From Caldifarciminota bacterium (GTDB taxonomy: Bacteria > Hydrothermota > Tepidihabitantia > SM23-42): a stretch of 52,209 nucleotides of DNA. Below the pieces are notes generated by a model. The model was not told the DNA's origin. It ran no database searches and saw only the letters and a program-made list of their open reading frames with translations. The stretch is from NCBI GenBank assembly GCA_020341755.1, contig CP070834.1:2061144-2113352 (forward strand), given 5' to 3'. Below, one piece after another: positions 43,360 to 51,261 of this stretch (positions are counted from its first letter, which is position 1; every line of letters begins with the position of its first letter). The position numbers and the translations under genes are program-made.

Positions 43360-45333
43360 CTATTTTTCTTGTTGTGTTTCTGGATCTGGTACCTCATCGC
43401 CGGCGTCTTCTGGTGTTGCTTCATCAGGAGTCGGTTCGACCAGATATATCTCCACCTCTGCCTCATCTCTGATCTTCTGGAGAAAAGCATCAGCGACTTC
43501 CCGCTGCCGCTGCCTGGTCAATCTTGATTCAATACCACGGGCAACGTCCTCATACGACCGGTATGTTGGAGGGTTGTTTTCGAGGACGTACAGAAATACA
43601 AACAGTGAATCGTTTTCAGCGAAGACGGTAGTGAATCCGCCTGCCTTGGTTTTGAACGCAGCATCCTCATAAGTCTTTGATTTCATACCCTTTCTGATGA
43701 TACCAACCTCGCCCCCGTTCTTACCAGAGGGCAGTATCGAGTGTTCCCTGGCAAGACTATCGAACACCTCTGGTTTCGCCAGGACGATTTTTCTGCGTTC
43801 AGTGGCAAAGGAACGTGTTTCTACACCGATCTCTTTGCAGCGAAAATTCTCAGGGACCCTGAATTCTTCTTTGTGTTCGTCATAGAAGCGTTTGACTTCC
43901 TGGCTGTCTATCTGTACGCCGTCCACAACGATCTTGCGGTAGAGTCCGTTCTCGAACAGCCGCTGGTTTATTGTGATCATTTCAGTTACATACCCGTCGT
44001 GCAGGAAATACTTATTGCGTTCAGCGTGTTCCAGTTTGAGATTCTCTTCGATCATAGTTTCCATGAATTTGTTGAATTCTTCCGGATTGGCAAGATTGAC
44101 CACGGCGAATTGCGGTTGATTTGCATTACGGTAGATGACATCCTCAACCGAGATCTCTCTGGCGTTCACCGTTGCCACAAGCGAATCGTGCTCAGGCCCG
44201 AGGCTGTCACCGAGGGATTCCATGAATATTTCTGTCTTTGATTTCTTTCTCAGGGTTTTAATTAGCTTTTCCTCGAGTTCCTTCATATTCTGATTTTTAA
44301 GCGCACCCAGTACCTGGCTCTCGACGCTCTTGTAGTCCCGGTAACTCTTCGGTGTATGTTCGTTCACCAGGTAGATACCGAACTTGTCGTCGAACGGTAT
44401 GACTCCGACGGGTGTATCGAGTTTTGCTTTAAACAGGGCTTTTTCAACCGGTTCAGGTTTTGACCCCTTATACACCACACCCATCATGCCGCCGCTCGTT
44501 TTCGTTGGAAGTACCGAGTATTGTTTAGCCAGCGTATCGAAACTCGCCATATCTTTCGAAAGCGAATCGAGTATGAATTCTGCGAGGCTGTCGGATTCCA
44601 CGACGATCTCTTTGCCGCGCACTGATTCGCGTATTACATAATTTTCTTTGTTCTTTTTGTAGTATTTCTTCATTGCGCGTTCATCGGGTTCGGACCGGGC
44701 AACGATATCATGCGCTCGCATCTCTTCCAGGAGTTTTTTCTGCCGCTGCATCTCGAACTGTTCTTTGTAGAATTCTGTTTGTGCAATGTTATTGTCGAGT
44801 GCCGCCAGGTAGATGAGCCGTTCCAGTATCATCTGTTCGAGCGTGCCCTTTTCGTCCTTGGTCACGGCATAGGTCATCTTTGACAGACGTTCGTCGAGTT
44901 CCAGGCGCGTTATCTTCACGCCGTTTACTTTTGCCACCGAATCCTGGTAGTTCTTGTGAAAACACCGTTCGACGCCGTTCAGAGAAAAACTGTCGAGCGG
45001 AGCTTTGCGGTATTGCGTGGCGACAATCTCATACGCCTTGGCCGCATTCAGGTAATCTTCTGCACGCTCCAGGGCAATGGCATGGCGCAGGTAGAGCCAG
45101 CCATCCTTTTTCCTGTGCTTGTCGATAACCGCTCCGTAGAGTTCGGCTGCCTGTTCATAATCACCAATTTTATCGAGATAAATATCTGCTTTTTCGATCA
45201 TCCAATCACTGACCTTTTTGCCTTTTTCTATTTGCATATCGCAGTATGCGACAGCATCTTCATACCGACCGTCAATAATCAAATTGACGTAATCCTGCGG
45301 TAGTCCCATTAAAAGAATAAAAACCAGAACCAT
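43360..45333 (-). CDS. SurA/PpiD-like foldase with TPR N-terminus and two parvulin domains
   Basis: A 657-residue exported protein. After a short hydrophobic leader (MVLVFILLMGLP) come TPR-like helices (residues ~15-115: YEDAVAYCDMQIEKGKKV, YEQAAELYGAVIDKH, YLNAAKAYEIVA). A SurA-N-like chaperone region (~130-230, VNGVKITRLELDERL) precedes the first parvulin domain (~230-335; MASFDTLAKQYSVLPTKTSGGMMGVV). A second chaperone segment (~385-480) precedes the second parvulin (~485-600; FDSLAREHSILPSGKNGGEVGII). Such proteins chaperone outer-membrane proteins; whether either domain is an active isomerase is unclear. ATG 45333 follows AGGAGG by 6 nt. The acidic tail is low complexity. Confidence 0.88.
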   Translation of the reverse strand: MVLVFILLMGLPQDYVNLIIDGRYEDAVAYCDMQIEKGKKVSDWMIEKADIYLDKIGDYEQAAELYGAVIDKHRKKDGWLYLRHAIALERAEDYLNAAKAYEIVATQYRKAPLDSFSLNGVERCFHKNYQDSVAKVNGVKITRLELDERLSKMTYAVTKDEKGTLEQMILERLIYLAALDNNIAQTEFYKEQFEMQRQKKLLEEMRAHDIVARSEPDERAMKKYYKKNKENYVIRESVRGKEIVVESDSLAEFILDSLSKDMASFDTLAKQYSVLPTKTSGGMMGVVYKGSKPEPVEKALFKAKLDTPVGVIPFDDKFGIYLVNEHTPKSYRDYKSVESQVLGALKNQNMKELEEKLIKTLRKKSKTEIFMESLGDSLGPEHDSLVATVNAREISVEDVIYRNANQPQFAVVNLANPEEFNKFMETMIEENLKLEHAERNKYFLHDGYVTEMITINQRLFENGLYRKIVVDGVQIDSQEVKRFYDEHKEEFRVPENFRCKEIGVETRSFATERRKIVLAKPEVFDSLAREHSILPSGKNGGEVGIIRKGMKSKTYEDAAFKTKAGGFTTVFAENDSLFVFLYVLENNPPTYRSYEDVARGIESRLTRQRQREVADAFLQKIRDEAEVEIYLVEPTPDEATPEDAGDEVPDPETQQEK

Positions 45334-45359
45334 CAAGTACCTCCTTTCTAACGGCTCTT

Positions 45360-45387
45360 ATTGTATATAAAATTATAGAAATGTCAA
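45360..45387 (-). promoter_or_regulatory. Promoter of the SurA-like gene
   Basis: TTGACA (45387-45382) and TACAAT (45365-45360) on the minus strand, 16-bp spacer; a ribosome site follows in the leader. It diverges from the ABC-operon promoter. Confidence 0.72.
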
Positions 45388-45417
45388 TAATGCCATCGCA
45401 CAGAACAGTAACATATC

Positions 45418-45445
45418 TTTACATTTCAATAAAAATGTATATACT
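45418..45445 (+). promoter_or_regulatory. Promoter of the ABC operon, leaderless
   Basis: TTTACA (45418-45423) and TATACT (45440-45445), 16-bp spacer; ATG 45453 lies 7 bp beyond the -10. Earlier in-frame starts at 45381 and 45435 lie upstream of or inside the promoter. Confidence 0.65.
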
Positions 45446-45452
45446 TCTGAGA

Positions 45453-46202
45453 ATGATACCGGCTATTTCCTTCCAAAACATCACCCGTTCATTCCGTGAT
45501 CACTTCTGGACACGCAAAAAGACCGTAATACGGGACATTTCCCTCGAGATACAACCGGGAGAGGTCTTTGGATTCCTGGGACCGAATGGTGCGGGCAAGA
45601 CGACCACCATCAAGATCATAACCGGTCTGATCCGACCTGACTCGGGTCATGCAGCGGTATTCGGTGCCGCAGCAGGCACGATGGCTGCCAAGGAAAAGAT
45701 CGGCTTTTTACCGGAAGCACCCTATTTTTATGACTATCTCACCGGCGATGAGTTCTTAAAAATACATGCCCGGCTCACCGGCGTCCAGGATATAACCCGG
45801 CGGGTCGATGAATTGTTCAGTAAAGTGGATCTGCAGAATGCCCGTAAACAGCGTCTGTCCATGTATTCGCGCGGAATGCTGCAGAGAATCGGTATTGCCC
45901 AGGCTTTGCTGGGTGATCCCGAGGTACTTGTACTCGACGAACCGCTCAGCGGCCTGGACCCAATCGGCAGGAAAGAGATAAAAGATATAATTCTCCAGGA
46001 AAAGACCAAGGGCACGACCATATTCTTCTCATCGCATATACTGCCCGATGCAGAAGCGATCTGTGACCGGGTCGGGATAATCATCAGCGGCGAGATCCTC
46101 GAGACCGGTGATCTTGATACGCTTCTGAAAAAAGGTATAGAGGCAGACAGGATGACGCTCGAAGACTGGTTCTACCGGCAGATCAAGGACCGGCAGAAAT
46201 AA
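45453..46202 (+). CDS. ABC transporter ATP-binding protein
   Basis: A 249-residue ABC ATPase: Walker A FLGPNGAGKTTTIK, signature MYSRGMLQR (the Y-S-x-G-M-x-Q-R variant typical of the NatA/CcmA-type exporter subfamily), Walker B VLVLDEPLSGLDP and the switch His in FFSSHIL. It powers the membrane permease encoded 1 bp downstream. The start chosen by promoter position gives MIPAISFQNITRSF, a normal ABC beginning. The substrate is unknown. Confidence 0.94.
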   Translation: MIPAISFQNITRSFRDHFWTRKKTVIRDISLEIQPGEVFGFLGPNGAGKTTTIKIITGLIRPDSGHAAVFGAAAGTMAAKEKIGFLPEAPYFYDYLTGDEFLKIHARLTGVQDITRRVDELFSKVDLQNARKQRLSMYSRGMLQRIGIAQALLGDPEVLVLDEPLSGLDPIGRKEIKDIILQEKTKGTTIFFSSHILPDAEAICDRVGIIISGEILETGDLDTLLKKGIEADRMTLEDWFYRQIKDRQK

Positions 46203-46203
46203 C

Positions 46204-46971
46204 ATGCAGAGAATAATTGCCGTAATCGAAAATACCTTTAAAGAAGCCCTGCGCCAGCGCATACTCGTATTGATAGGTGTGTTCAGCGCCCTCATCATCA
46301 TGGTGTCGATATTCGTCACGCCGTTCGCCCTGGGAGAAGCCTCTAAAATACTCCGGGATATCGGTCTTGCAGTCCCGGCGCTGTTAGGCGTCCTCGTCGC
46401 AATCATTGTTGGTTCTCAGCTTATCCACAAAGATATCGAAAAAAGGACCATATATACAGTCATTACCAGACCGGTCCGGCGAAGCGAGATTGTTGTAGGC
46501 AAATTCCTGGGGTTGCTATTGCTCATACTGGTGCTCCAGGTCGGTATGGCAATCGTTCAGCAACTGACCTTGTTCGCGTACGAAGGTGCCTTTGATCTGC
46601 GGTTGTTCATTGCATTTCCCTTCCTTCTCCTGGAAATTGCTGTCCTTCTGGGTATTCTGCTCTTGTTTTCATCGTTTTCCACACCTACCTTGAGTTCGAT
46701 TATGGGTGTGATATTCTTTATTATCGGCCATGCCAGCCCTGACCTGAAATTATTTGCTGATCAGGTAAACGTACCTCTTTTCAAGTACATCGCATATGGA
46801 TTTTACTATATTTTGCCCAACCTGGAGAATTTCAATTACCGTTTGGAGCTGGTTCACCATCTACCATTATACACCGACCAAGTGCTGTATTCTATCGCTT
46901 ACGGGATCATTTATACGGTATTTTTGATATATTTTGCCATCATAATCTTTGAAGACCGTGAGTTCAAGTAA
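46204..46971 (+). CDS. ABC-2-type transporter permease
   Basis: A 255-residue integral membrane protein with six hydrophobic segments. The N-terminal RIIAVIENTFKEALRQRILVL and the EKRTIYTVITRPVRRSEIVVGKFLG segment are typical of ABC-2 permeases encoded beside a NatA-like ATPase. It starts 1 bp after the ATPase stop. The exported substrate is unknown. Confidence 0.9.
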   Translation: MQRIIAVIENTFKEALRQRILVLIGVFSALIIMVSIFVTPFALGEASKILRDIGLAVPALLGVLVAIIVGSQLIHKDIEKRTIYTVITRPVRRSEIVVGKFLGLLLLILVLQVGMAIVQQLTLFAYEGAFDLRLFIAFPFLLLEIAVLLGILLLFSSFSTPTLSSIMGVIFFIIGHASPDLKLFADQVNVPLFKYIAYGFYYILPNLENFNYRLELVHHLPLYTDQVLYSIAYGIIYTVFLIYFAIIIFEDREFK

Positions 46972-47073
46972 TGTTTCATATTAGGCGCTTACATCCCCAA
47001 AAATCAGAAAATAATTATATATATTAATATAATATATGAATAGCAGATGTTCCATCGGGTATTCTCTCATTCT

Positions 47074-47895
47074 ATGAAAAAAATCATAGTAATTTTTCTC
47101 CTGCTCTTGCTCATTGCAAATTTTTCCTATCGTATTGACCTTAAGAGGTCCCATCATGAATTGGTCGGTGAATTGATGTATTTTCCCTCAGGTGTGGCTT
47201 TGCGGGCGCTGTCCATGGGCTTTTATGCGCCGCTGGCAGACCTGGTATGGCTGCGATTTATTCAGTATTACGGCGAACACCGCCAGACCGATCAACGCTT
47301 TGACATCATGTTCCATATCCTGGACATTCTCACCACCCTGGACCAGCAGTTCACCTATGCATACACGCTGGGCGGGTTGATGCTCACGCACGACGCGCAG
47401 CGACCAGATCAGGCACGGCAATTGATGAGAAAGGGGATCGATACCAACCCGGATGACTGGCGCATGCCCTTTATCTATGCTTTTGTCCATTATGTATTCT
47501 TAAGGGAATACCGTACTGCCCATGCCTATTTCCGCCTGTCGAGCCAGAAGCCGGGCGCTCCTGACATGGCGCAGCGCTGGGCAGCATTTGTACTGCACTA
47601 CAAAATGGATGATCTGCAGAGCGCCCTTGTGCTGTGGAGCGATCTGTACAATACCTCAGAGAATCCCGAAGAAAGAGCCATTGCCCTGAAGTACATTAAA
47701 AATATCACCATGGAACTGAACATCAGGTATCTTCAGGAGAAACTCGAAGCGTTCAAAAACAAGACAAGCCGCTCACCAACCAGTCTTGCTGAACTCGTGG
47801 CGACCGGTTTGATCGATGCGATCCCTGAGGAACCGCATGATGGGTATTATTTTATCAGGGGTGACAGTGTGTATTCATCATGGCAGGAGAAATAA
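47074..47895 (+). CDS. Membrane-anchored TPR-like protein of the ABC operon
   Basis: A 273-residue protein with an N-terminal signal anchor (MKKIIVIFLLLLLIANFSY) and alpha-helical repeats (LADLVWLRFIQYYGEHR, FTYAYTLGGLMLTH, RTAHAYFRLSSQKPG). The last ~45 residues (LEAFKNKTSRSPTSLAELVATGLIDAIPEEPHDGYYFI) resemble the C-terminal part of pseudopilin-like and related proteins. I saw neither a promoter nor a Shine-Dalgarno directly before ATG 47074; ATG 47047 is in frame. Proteins of this kind are encoded next to ABC exporters in many deltaproteobacteria, but their function is not established. Confidence 0.78.
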   Translation: MKKIIVIFLLLLLIANFSYRIDLKRSHHELVGELMYFPSGVALRALSMGFYAPLADLVWLRFIQYYGEHRQTDQRFDIMFHILDILTTLDQQFTYAYTLGGLMLTHDAQRPDQARQLMRKGIDTNPDDWRMPFIYAFVHYVFLREYRTAHAYFRLSSQKPGAPDMAQRWAAFVLHYKMDDLQSALVLWSDLYNTSENPEERAIALKYIKNITMELNIRYLQEKLEAFKNKTSRSPTSLAELVATGLIDAIPEEPHDGYYFIRGDSVYSSWQEK

Positions 47896-47930
47896 AAAGG
47901 ATGGATTCCGTGTCACCTTTTATCTTTTTT
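47892..47930 (+). terminator. Possible terminator between convergent genes
   Basis: ATAAAAAGG (47892-47900) can pair with CCTTTTAT (47916-47923) with one bulge, followed by CTTTTTT. The stem is weak and overlaps the 3' end of the minus-strand HAMP gene. Confidence 0.4.
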
Positions 47931-48359
47931 ACTCCTACCCTCTAGTTTCTCCACCATCGTATTAAACGATTCAGCTATATCGTGTATCTCATCGTTTTTT
48001 CTGAACGCGACCCTTACTGATAGGTCTCCCTCGCCAACCTGCTCCATTGCCCTTTTCAGGCTGTGCAGGGGACCTGCAGTACGGTGCGAAATGAAGATGA
48101 TGAGCGTGAAAGCGCCTGCCAGCACGATGATGACTATGGGTATGACAATGGCAAGGGGTCGTACCGATATGTCGACTATTTCGCCGCCGGTGAGCATACT
48201 TCCTTTTGCTTCGAATGCCCTGACGATGGCGGCAAGCAGGAAGTAGTGGGTCGCGAGTATCGCCGTGACCACGATCATGATGACGACCGCCAGGACAGAT
48301 ATGATCATACTCAGCTGATATTTTCTGTTAATTAAATATTTCTTGCGTTTTGCTTGCAT
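47913..48359 (-). CDS. HAMP-domain membrane protein without output domain
   Basis: A 148-residue protein with two membrane helices (~18-42 and ~68-92) and a C-terminal HAMP domain (~92-142: HRTAGPLHSLKRAMEQVGEGDLSVRVAFRKNDEIHDIAESFNTMVEKLE). The gene stops right after HAMP with a basic tail, so no kinase, receptor or cyclase part exists. GAGGGG lies 9 nt before the ATG. It lies next to the pilin genes on the same strand, 72 bp downstream; stand-alone HAMP proteins near pilin loci could be pilus regulators, but this is speculation. Confidence 0.85.
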   Translation of the reverse strand: MQAKRKKYLINRKYQLSMIISVLAVVIMIVVTAILATHYFLLAAIVRAFEAKGSMLTGGEIVDISVRPLAIVIPIVIIVLAGAFTLIIFISHRTAGPLHSLKRAMEQVGEGDLSVRVAFRKNDEIHDIAESFNTMVEKLEGRSKKDKR

Positions 48360-48431
48360 AATATATCCCCTCGAATAACAATCTTTCTACTGCATATATT
48401 AATTTGTGTATGTGCCGTTTGCATACCTGGT

Positions 48432-48998
48432 TTACGGGAGTATGAGTTTGATCGGGCTGCCTGCACCGCAGGCAGTTATGGTGTAGGAAAACGCCGGTTG
48501 CCCGGCGACCCCGGGTGTGACTCCGTCCAGTTGATATGAGGAATAATACACGCAGCCGCTGGGATTCCCCGGCGGTGTAGGCGGCGGCGGTCCGACGAGT
48601 AAATTGTCCACGACATTGTCCGCCTGACTGAAGGGATTCGTGAATCCTCTGATCAAGGCGGTCGCAGGAAACGGCGGCTTGCGGGCACCGGCAGCAAGCG
48701 AGACTACACTCGGATTGTTGGATACATCGCACACGCGCGTGTCCAGGTCACCGGGATATGTTCCCTCTGCTAGCGTGCAGAATTCTTCCACTGCCATAAG
48801 GATCGAATGCATGTTGGACTTGACGCTCGCTTCGAGCGCGCGGTTCTTGAGCGTCATGTAATTCGGGATGGCGATCGCCGCGAGTATGCCGATAACCACG
48901 ACCACGGTCATCAATTCTATCAGGGTAAAACCGGGATGATGTGTAAACAAAGGCGGAGCTCGAAAATCGAGCTCCGCCTTTAAGGTCGAATATTTCAC
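48432..48998 (-). CDS. Type IV pilin-like protein (second pilin)
   Basis: A prepilin with the cleavage motif HPG|FTLIELMTVVVVIGILAAIAIPNYM, Glu5 and the usual N-terminal helix, and a C-terminal globular domain containing a Pro-rich loop (GPPPPTPPGNPSG). Cysteines at CVYY and ITACGAG could form a disulfide. The GTG start at 48998 gives an unusually long 23-residue leader whose codons form a 15-bp hairpin; a TTG at 48950 would give a 7-residue leader (MFTHHPG). It begins 5 bp after the first pilin stop. It is likely a minor or second pilin of a type IV pilus or pseudopilus. Confidence 0.87.
   Translation of the reverse strand: MKYSTLKAELDFRAPPLFTHHPGFTLIELMTVVVVIGILAAIAIPNYMTLKNRALEASVKSNMHSILMAVEEFCTLAEGTYPGDLDTRVCDVSNNPSVVSLAAGARKPPFPATALIRGFTNPFSQADNVVDNLLVGPPPPTPPGNPSGCVYYSSYQLDGVTPGVAGQPAFSYTITACGAGSPIKLILP
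48949..48981 (-). terminator. Strong hairpin after the first pilin, inside the second pilin's leader codons
   Basis: AAAGGCGGAGCTCGA (48949-48963) and its exact complement (48967-48981) give a 15-bp stem with a 3-nt loop, followed on the minus strand by GTTTACAC. It lies 22 bp after the first pilin stop, where a terminator is expected, but inside the reading frame of the second pilin. The U-tract is short, so termination may be partial. Confidence 0.75.
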
Positions 48999-49003
48999 AA
49001 GCC

Positions 49004-49552
49004 TTACTGTCCCGAACTCAGGACGATCTGCAGAGTTGCATCAACGCCCTGACCATAGACCTCATACCGCAGAGCGGTCGACGGTGCAGTACCATTACCA
49101 ACCGGAGCGCCTACTGCATCAAAGGGATTGTATGCCACACCGCCGGCATTATCAACCGCCCATGCCCAGCCAGCCAGGTCTGCCGCTGCCGGTGAGAAGA
49201 ACGAGAAGTTGTTCTGGTTCACGGGATTGACAAATGTCGTGGGCAGCAAATGGTTCGTGCCCACCACCGGGACGAGCGCGCCCACAGCACCACCGATGGT
49301 ATGATCGTCAACGTCATTCGGGTCGGCGGTAGCATCCTGCACGATCTGTGCGCAATCAGCCGCGTATACGCCTTCACTCAACGTGGCAAAGTCCTCGGCA
49401 GCCAGCTGCATGGTGTGCATATTGCTCTTGACCGACGCTTCTTTTGCCCGGCGCTGCATACTAATAAAGTTCGGGATAGCGATCGCTGCCAGAATACCAA
49501 TGATCACGACCACTACCATCAGTTCGATAAGGGTGAAACCCTTGCTCCTCAT
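49004..49552 (-). CDS. Type IV pilin (probable major pilin)
   Basis: A 182-residue prepilin with a 5-residue leader MRSKG cut before FTLIELMVVVVIIGILAAIAIPNF; Glu5 is present. The globular domain is rich in small residues (TIGGAVGALVPVVG, APVGNGTAPSTALRYEVYGQG). GGAGG 5 nt before ATG 49552 sets the start; the longer frame to 49585 would add a non-leader-like segment. It is the first pilin downstream of the sigma-54 promoter, and the terminator-like hairpin follows. It probably is the major pilin subunit. No pilB, pilC or pilD is in the window. Confidence 0.93.
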   Translation of the reverse strand: MRSKGFTLIELMVVVVIIGILAAIAIPNFISMQRRAKEASVKSNMHTMQLAAEDFATLSEGVYAADCAQIVQDATADPNDVDDHTIGGAVGALVPVVGTNHLLPTTFVNPVNQNNFSFFSPAAADLAGWAWAVDNAGGVAYNPFDAVGAPVGNGTAPSTALRYEVYGQGVDATLQIVLSSGQ

Positions 49553-49757
49553 GTAAACCTCCTTGCATATTGCTCTTAACCACATAATAGTTACATACTT
49601 GCTGTGTCTCTTCTAGATGAGTGGTTACTGTGTAACCCGATTAAATTCTTGGGCTTTGAGACACAATCAGGCATTCCAGCAAAGCCCTTTTATTATTCCC
49701 CTCATGATTCATCCATCGGTGAGAATATTCTTTCAAAGAACAGTTACTTATATAGTA
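49553..49757 (-). promoter_or_regulatory. Structured pilin 5' leader (~195 nt)
   Basis: The predicted transcript leader contains TTCTTT-G-AAAGAA, GGGCTTTG paired with CAAAGCCC across about 20 nt, and GGTTAC-ACA-GTAACC, before the GGAGG ribosome site. A 23-codon ORF inside it lacks a ribosome site and is not credited. Its long, folded nature could govern pilin mRNA stability or translation. Confidence 0.4.
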
Positions 49758-49773
49758 TGCAATACCTATGCCA
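49758..49773 (-). promoter_or_regulatory. Sigma-54 promoter of the pilin operon
   Basis: The minus strand reads TGGCAT-AGGTA-TTGCA. This matches TGGCAC-N5-TTGCW with a single change in the -24 half. GG and GC have the proper 10-nt spacing, and transcription should start near 49747. The sigma-54 activator gene lies directly upstream. Confidence 0.8.
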
Positions 49774-49823
49774 ATAACGGGAAGAAAAAGTCACCAAATA
49801 TAATCGATTTTTTTGTTATCAAC

Positions 49824-49848
49824 GTCTCACCTTAGTTTTTTGTCTCAC
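49824..49848 (-). promoter_or_regulatory. Candidate upstream activator sites for the pilin promoter
   Basis: GTGAGAC occurs twice on the minus strand, at 49830-49824 and 49848-49842, 18 bp apart and about 50-90 bp upstream of the sigma-54 promoter. This is where NtrC-type activators bind, but two short repeats are only suggestive. Confidence 0.35.
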
Positions 49849-49902
49849 AATGATACACTTAAGTCTAGTGTAAAATATTAATATTCTGATCTTGTGGAGG
49901 GG

Positions 49903-51216
49903 TTATTTGCTACGTTTTTGCTTTCTTTTTGTATTGGGTTTCTTTTTTATAGGTTTTTGTTTTTTTAATTTTCTATACAGAGTCGCCCTACCTACGCCCA
50001 GGATTTCGGCGGCACGGGTCACATTTCCCCCGCACTCTTTCAGGACACGCTTGATCTCCTGGTCTTGAATATGACCGAGTCCATGTGAGAGTATTTCTGG
50101 TTCGAGACCCAGATGCTCTGGTTTGATATAATATGAACTGCTCAGTATGGCAGCCCGCTCGACCGTATGCTTCAGTTCCCGGACATTACCCGGCCACCGA
50201 TAGGTTTTCAGTTTCTCAAGCGTATTTTTCGAGAACTTCTTCTCCCCCAGCCGTTCGTGAGCGCATATCGCCTTGAGAAAATGATGAGCAAGAGCCGGAA
50301 TATCCTCGCTTCTTTTCCGCAGCGGCGGTAAGAGTAAAGGTATCACGTTGAGCCGGTAATACAGATCTTCCCGGAAACGACCCGCAGAAACCTCATTGGT
50401 AAGGTCCTTGTTGGTCGCGGCGATCAGACGAACATCCACATGCAGGGGTCTTGTGCTGCCGAGCGGCACGATCTCTTTTTCCTCGAGCAGCCTGAGAAGT
50501 TTCATCTGAATGGTCATAGGTGCATCACCGATCTCGTCCAGGAAGAACGTGCCCCGGTCGGCGACCTTGAACAGCCCTTGCTTGTCCGTAGTCGCACCGG
50601 TGAACGCGCCCCGCTTGTATCCGAAGAGTTCGCTTTCCAGAAGCGTCTCGGGCACGGCAGCACATGAGATGGTCACAAAATTATGCTGCGCGCGGTTCGA
50701 ACTATGGTGTATCTGCCGGGCGATCAATTCCTTGCCGGTCCCGGATTCACCGAGCAAGAGCACCGTCGTATCGGTCTGCGCAACCTTATCCACGAGCGCG
50801 AGCACACTCTTCATAGGACGACTCGTACCGATGATCTGGCCGGTCTGCTTTTTGACCTTACCGATATTCGCCCTGACGCGCAGGAGCAGTTCTTCGGTAC
50901 CGAACGGTTTCAGTATATAATCACTCACACCATCGCGCATGGCAGCGATCGCCGATTCCATGGACCCGTAGGCAGTAATAAATATCACCGGAAGCACGGG
51001 ATACATGGTACGCACACTTTTCAAGAATTCGAACCCATTGATCTGTGGCATTCTCATGTCGCTTATCACGCAGTCGACCTTCTCATTCTTCAAATATGCC
51101 AGGGCTTCATCCGGTTCGGTAGTTGCGAAGACATCATAGCCTTTTTGTTCGAGCGCGTATGATACCCACTTGATGAGGCTTTCCTCATCATCGAGAACGA
51201 CGATCCTGTGTTTCAT
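49903..51216 (-). CDS. NtrC/PilR-type sigma-54-dependent response regulator
   Basis: A 437-residue activator. The receiver domain (1-120) has Asp9-Asp10, phospho-acceptor Asp53 (ISDMRMPQ), Thr81 and Lys103. The AAA+ domain shows Walker A GESGTGKE (157-164), GAFTGA (204-209), which contacts sigma-54, and Walker B FLDEIG. The Fis-type helix-turn-helix (VTRAAEILGVGRATLYRKL) lies near 400-420, followed by a Lys-rich tail (KKQKPIKKKPNTKRKQKRSK). Family knowledge: phosphorylation triggers ring assembly and transcription from sigma-54 promoters. The pilin promoter is about 130 bp away. The kinase is not in the window. No Shine-Dalgarno precedes the ATG. Confidence 0.95.
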   Translation of the reverse strand: MKHRIVVLDDEESLIKWVSYALEQKGYDVFATTEPDEALAYLKNEKVDCVISDMRMPQINGFEFLKSVRTMYPVLPVIFITAYGSMESAIAAMRDGVSDYILKPFGTEELLLRVRANIGKVKKQTGQIIGTSRPMKSVLALVDKVAQTDTTVLLLGESGTGKELIARQIHHSSNRAQHNFVTISCAAVPETLLESELFGYKRGAFTGATTDKQGLFKVADRGTFFLDEIGDAPMTIQMKLLRLLEEKEIVPLGSTRPLHVDVRLIAATNKDLTNEVSAGRFREDLYYRLNVIPLLLPPLRKRSEDIPALAHHFLKAICAHERLGEKKFSKNTLEKLKTYRWPGNVRELKHTVERAAILSSSYYIKPEHLGLEPEILSHGLGHIQDQEIKRVLKECGGNVTRAAEILGVGRATLYRKLKKQKPIKKKPNTKRKQKRSK

Positions 51217-51261
51217 GGAATGTGGTTATTGTTATGGATATCTCATCGAAAGCGTAAGTGA

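Noticed and set aside
49620..49700. A 23-codon ORF in the pilin leader
   Set aside because: No ribosome site, no conserved motif, and it overlaps a better-supported hairpin.
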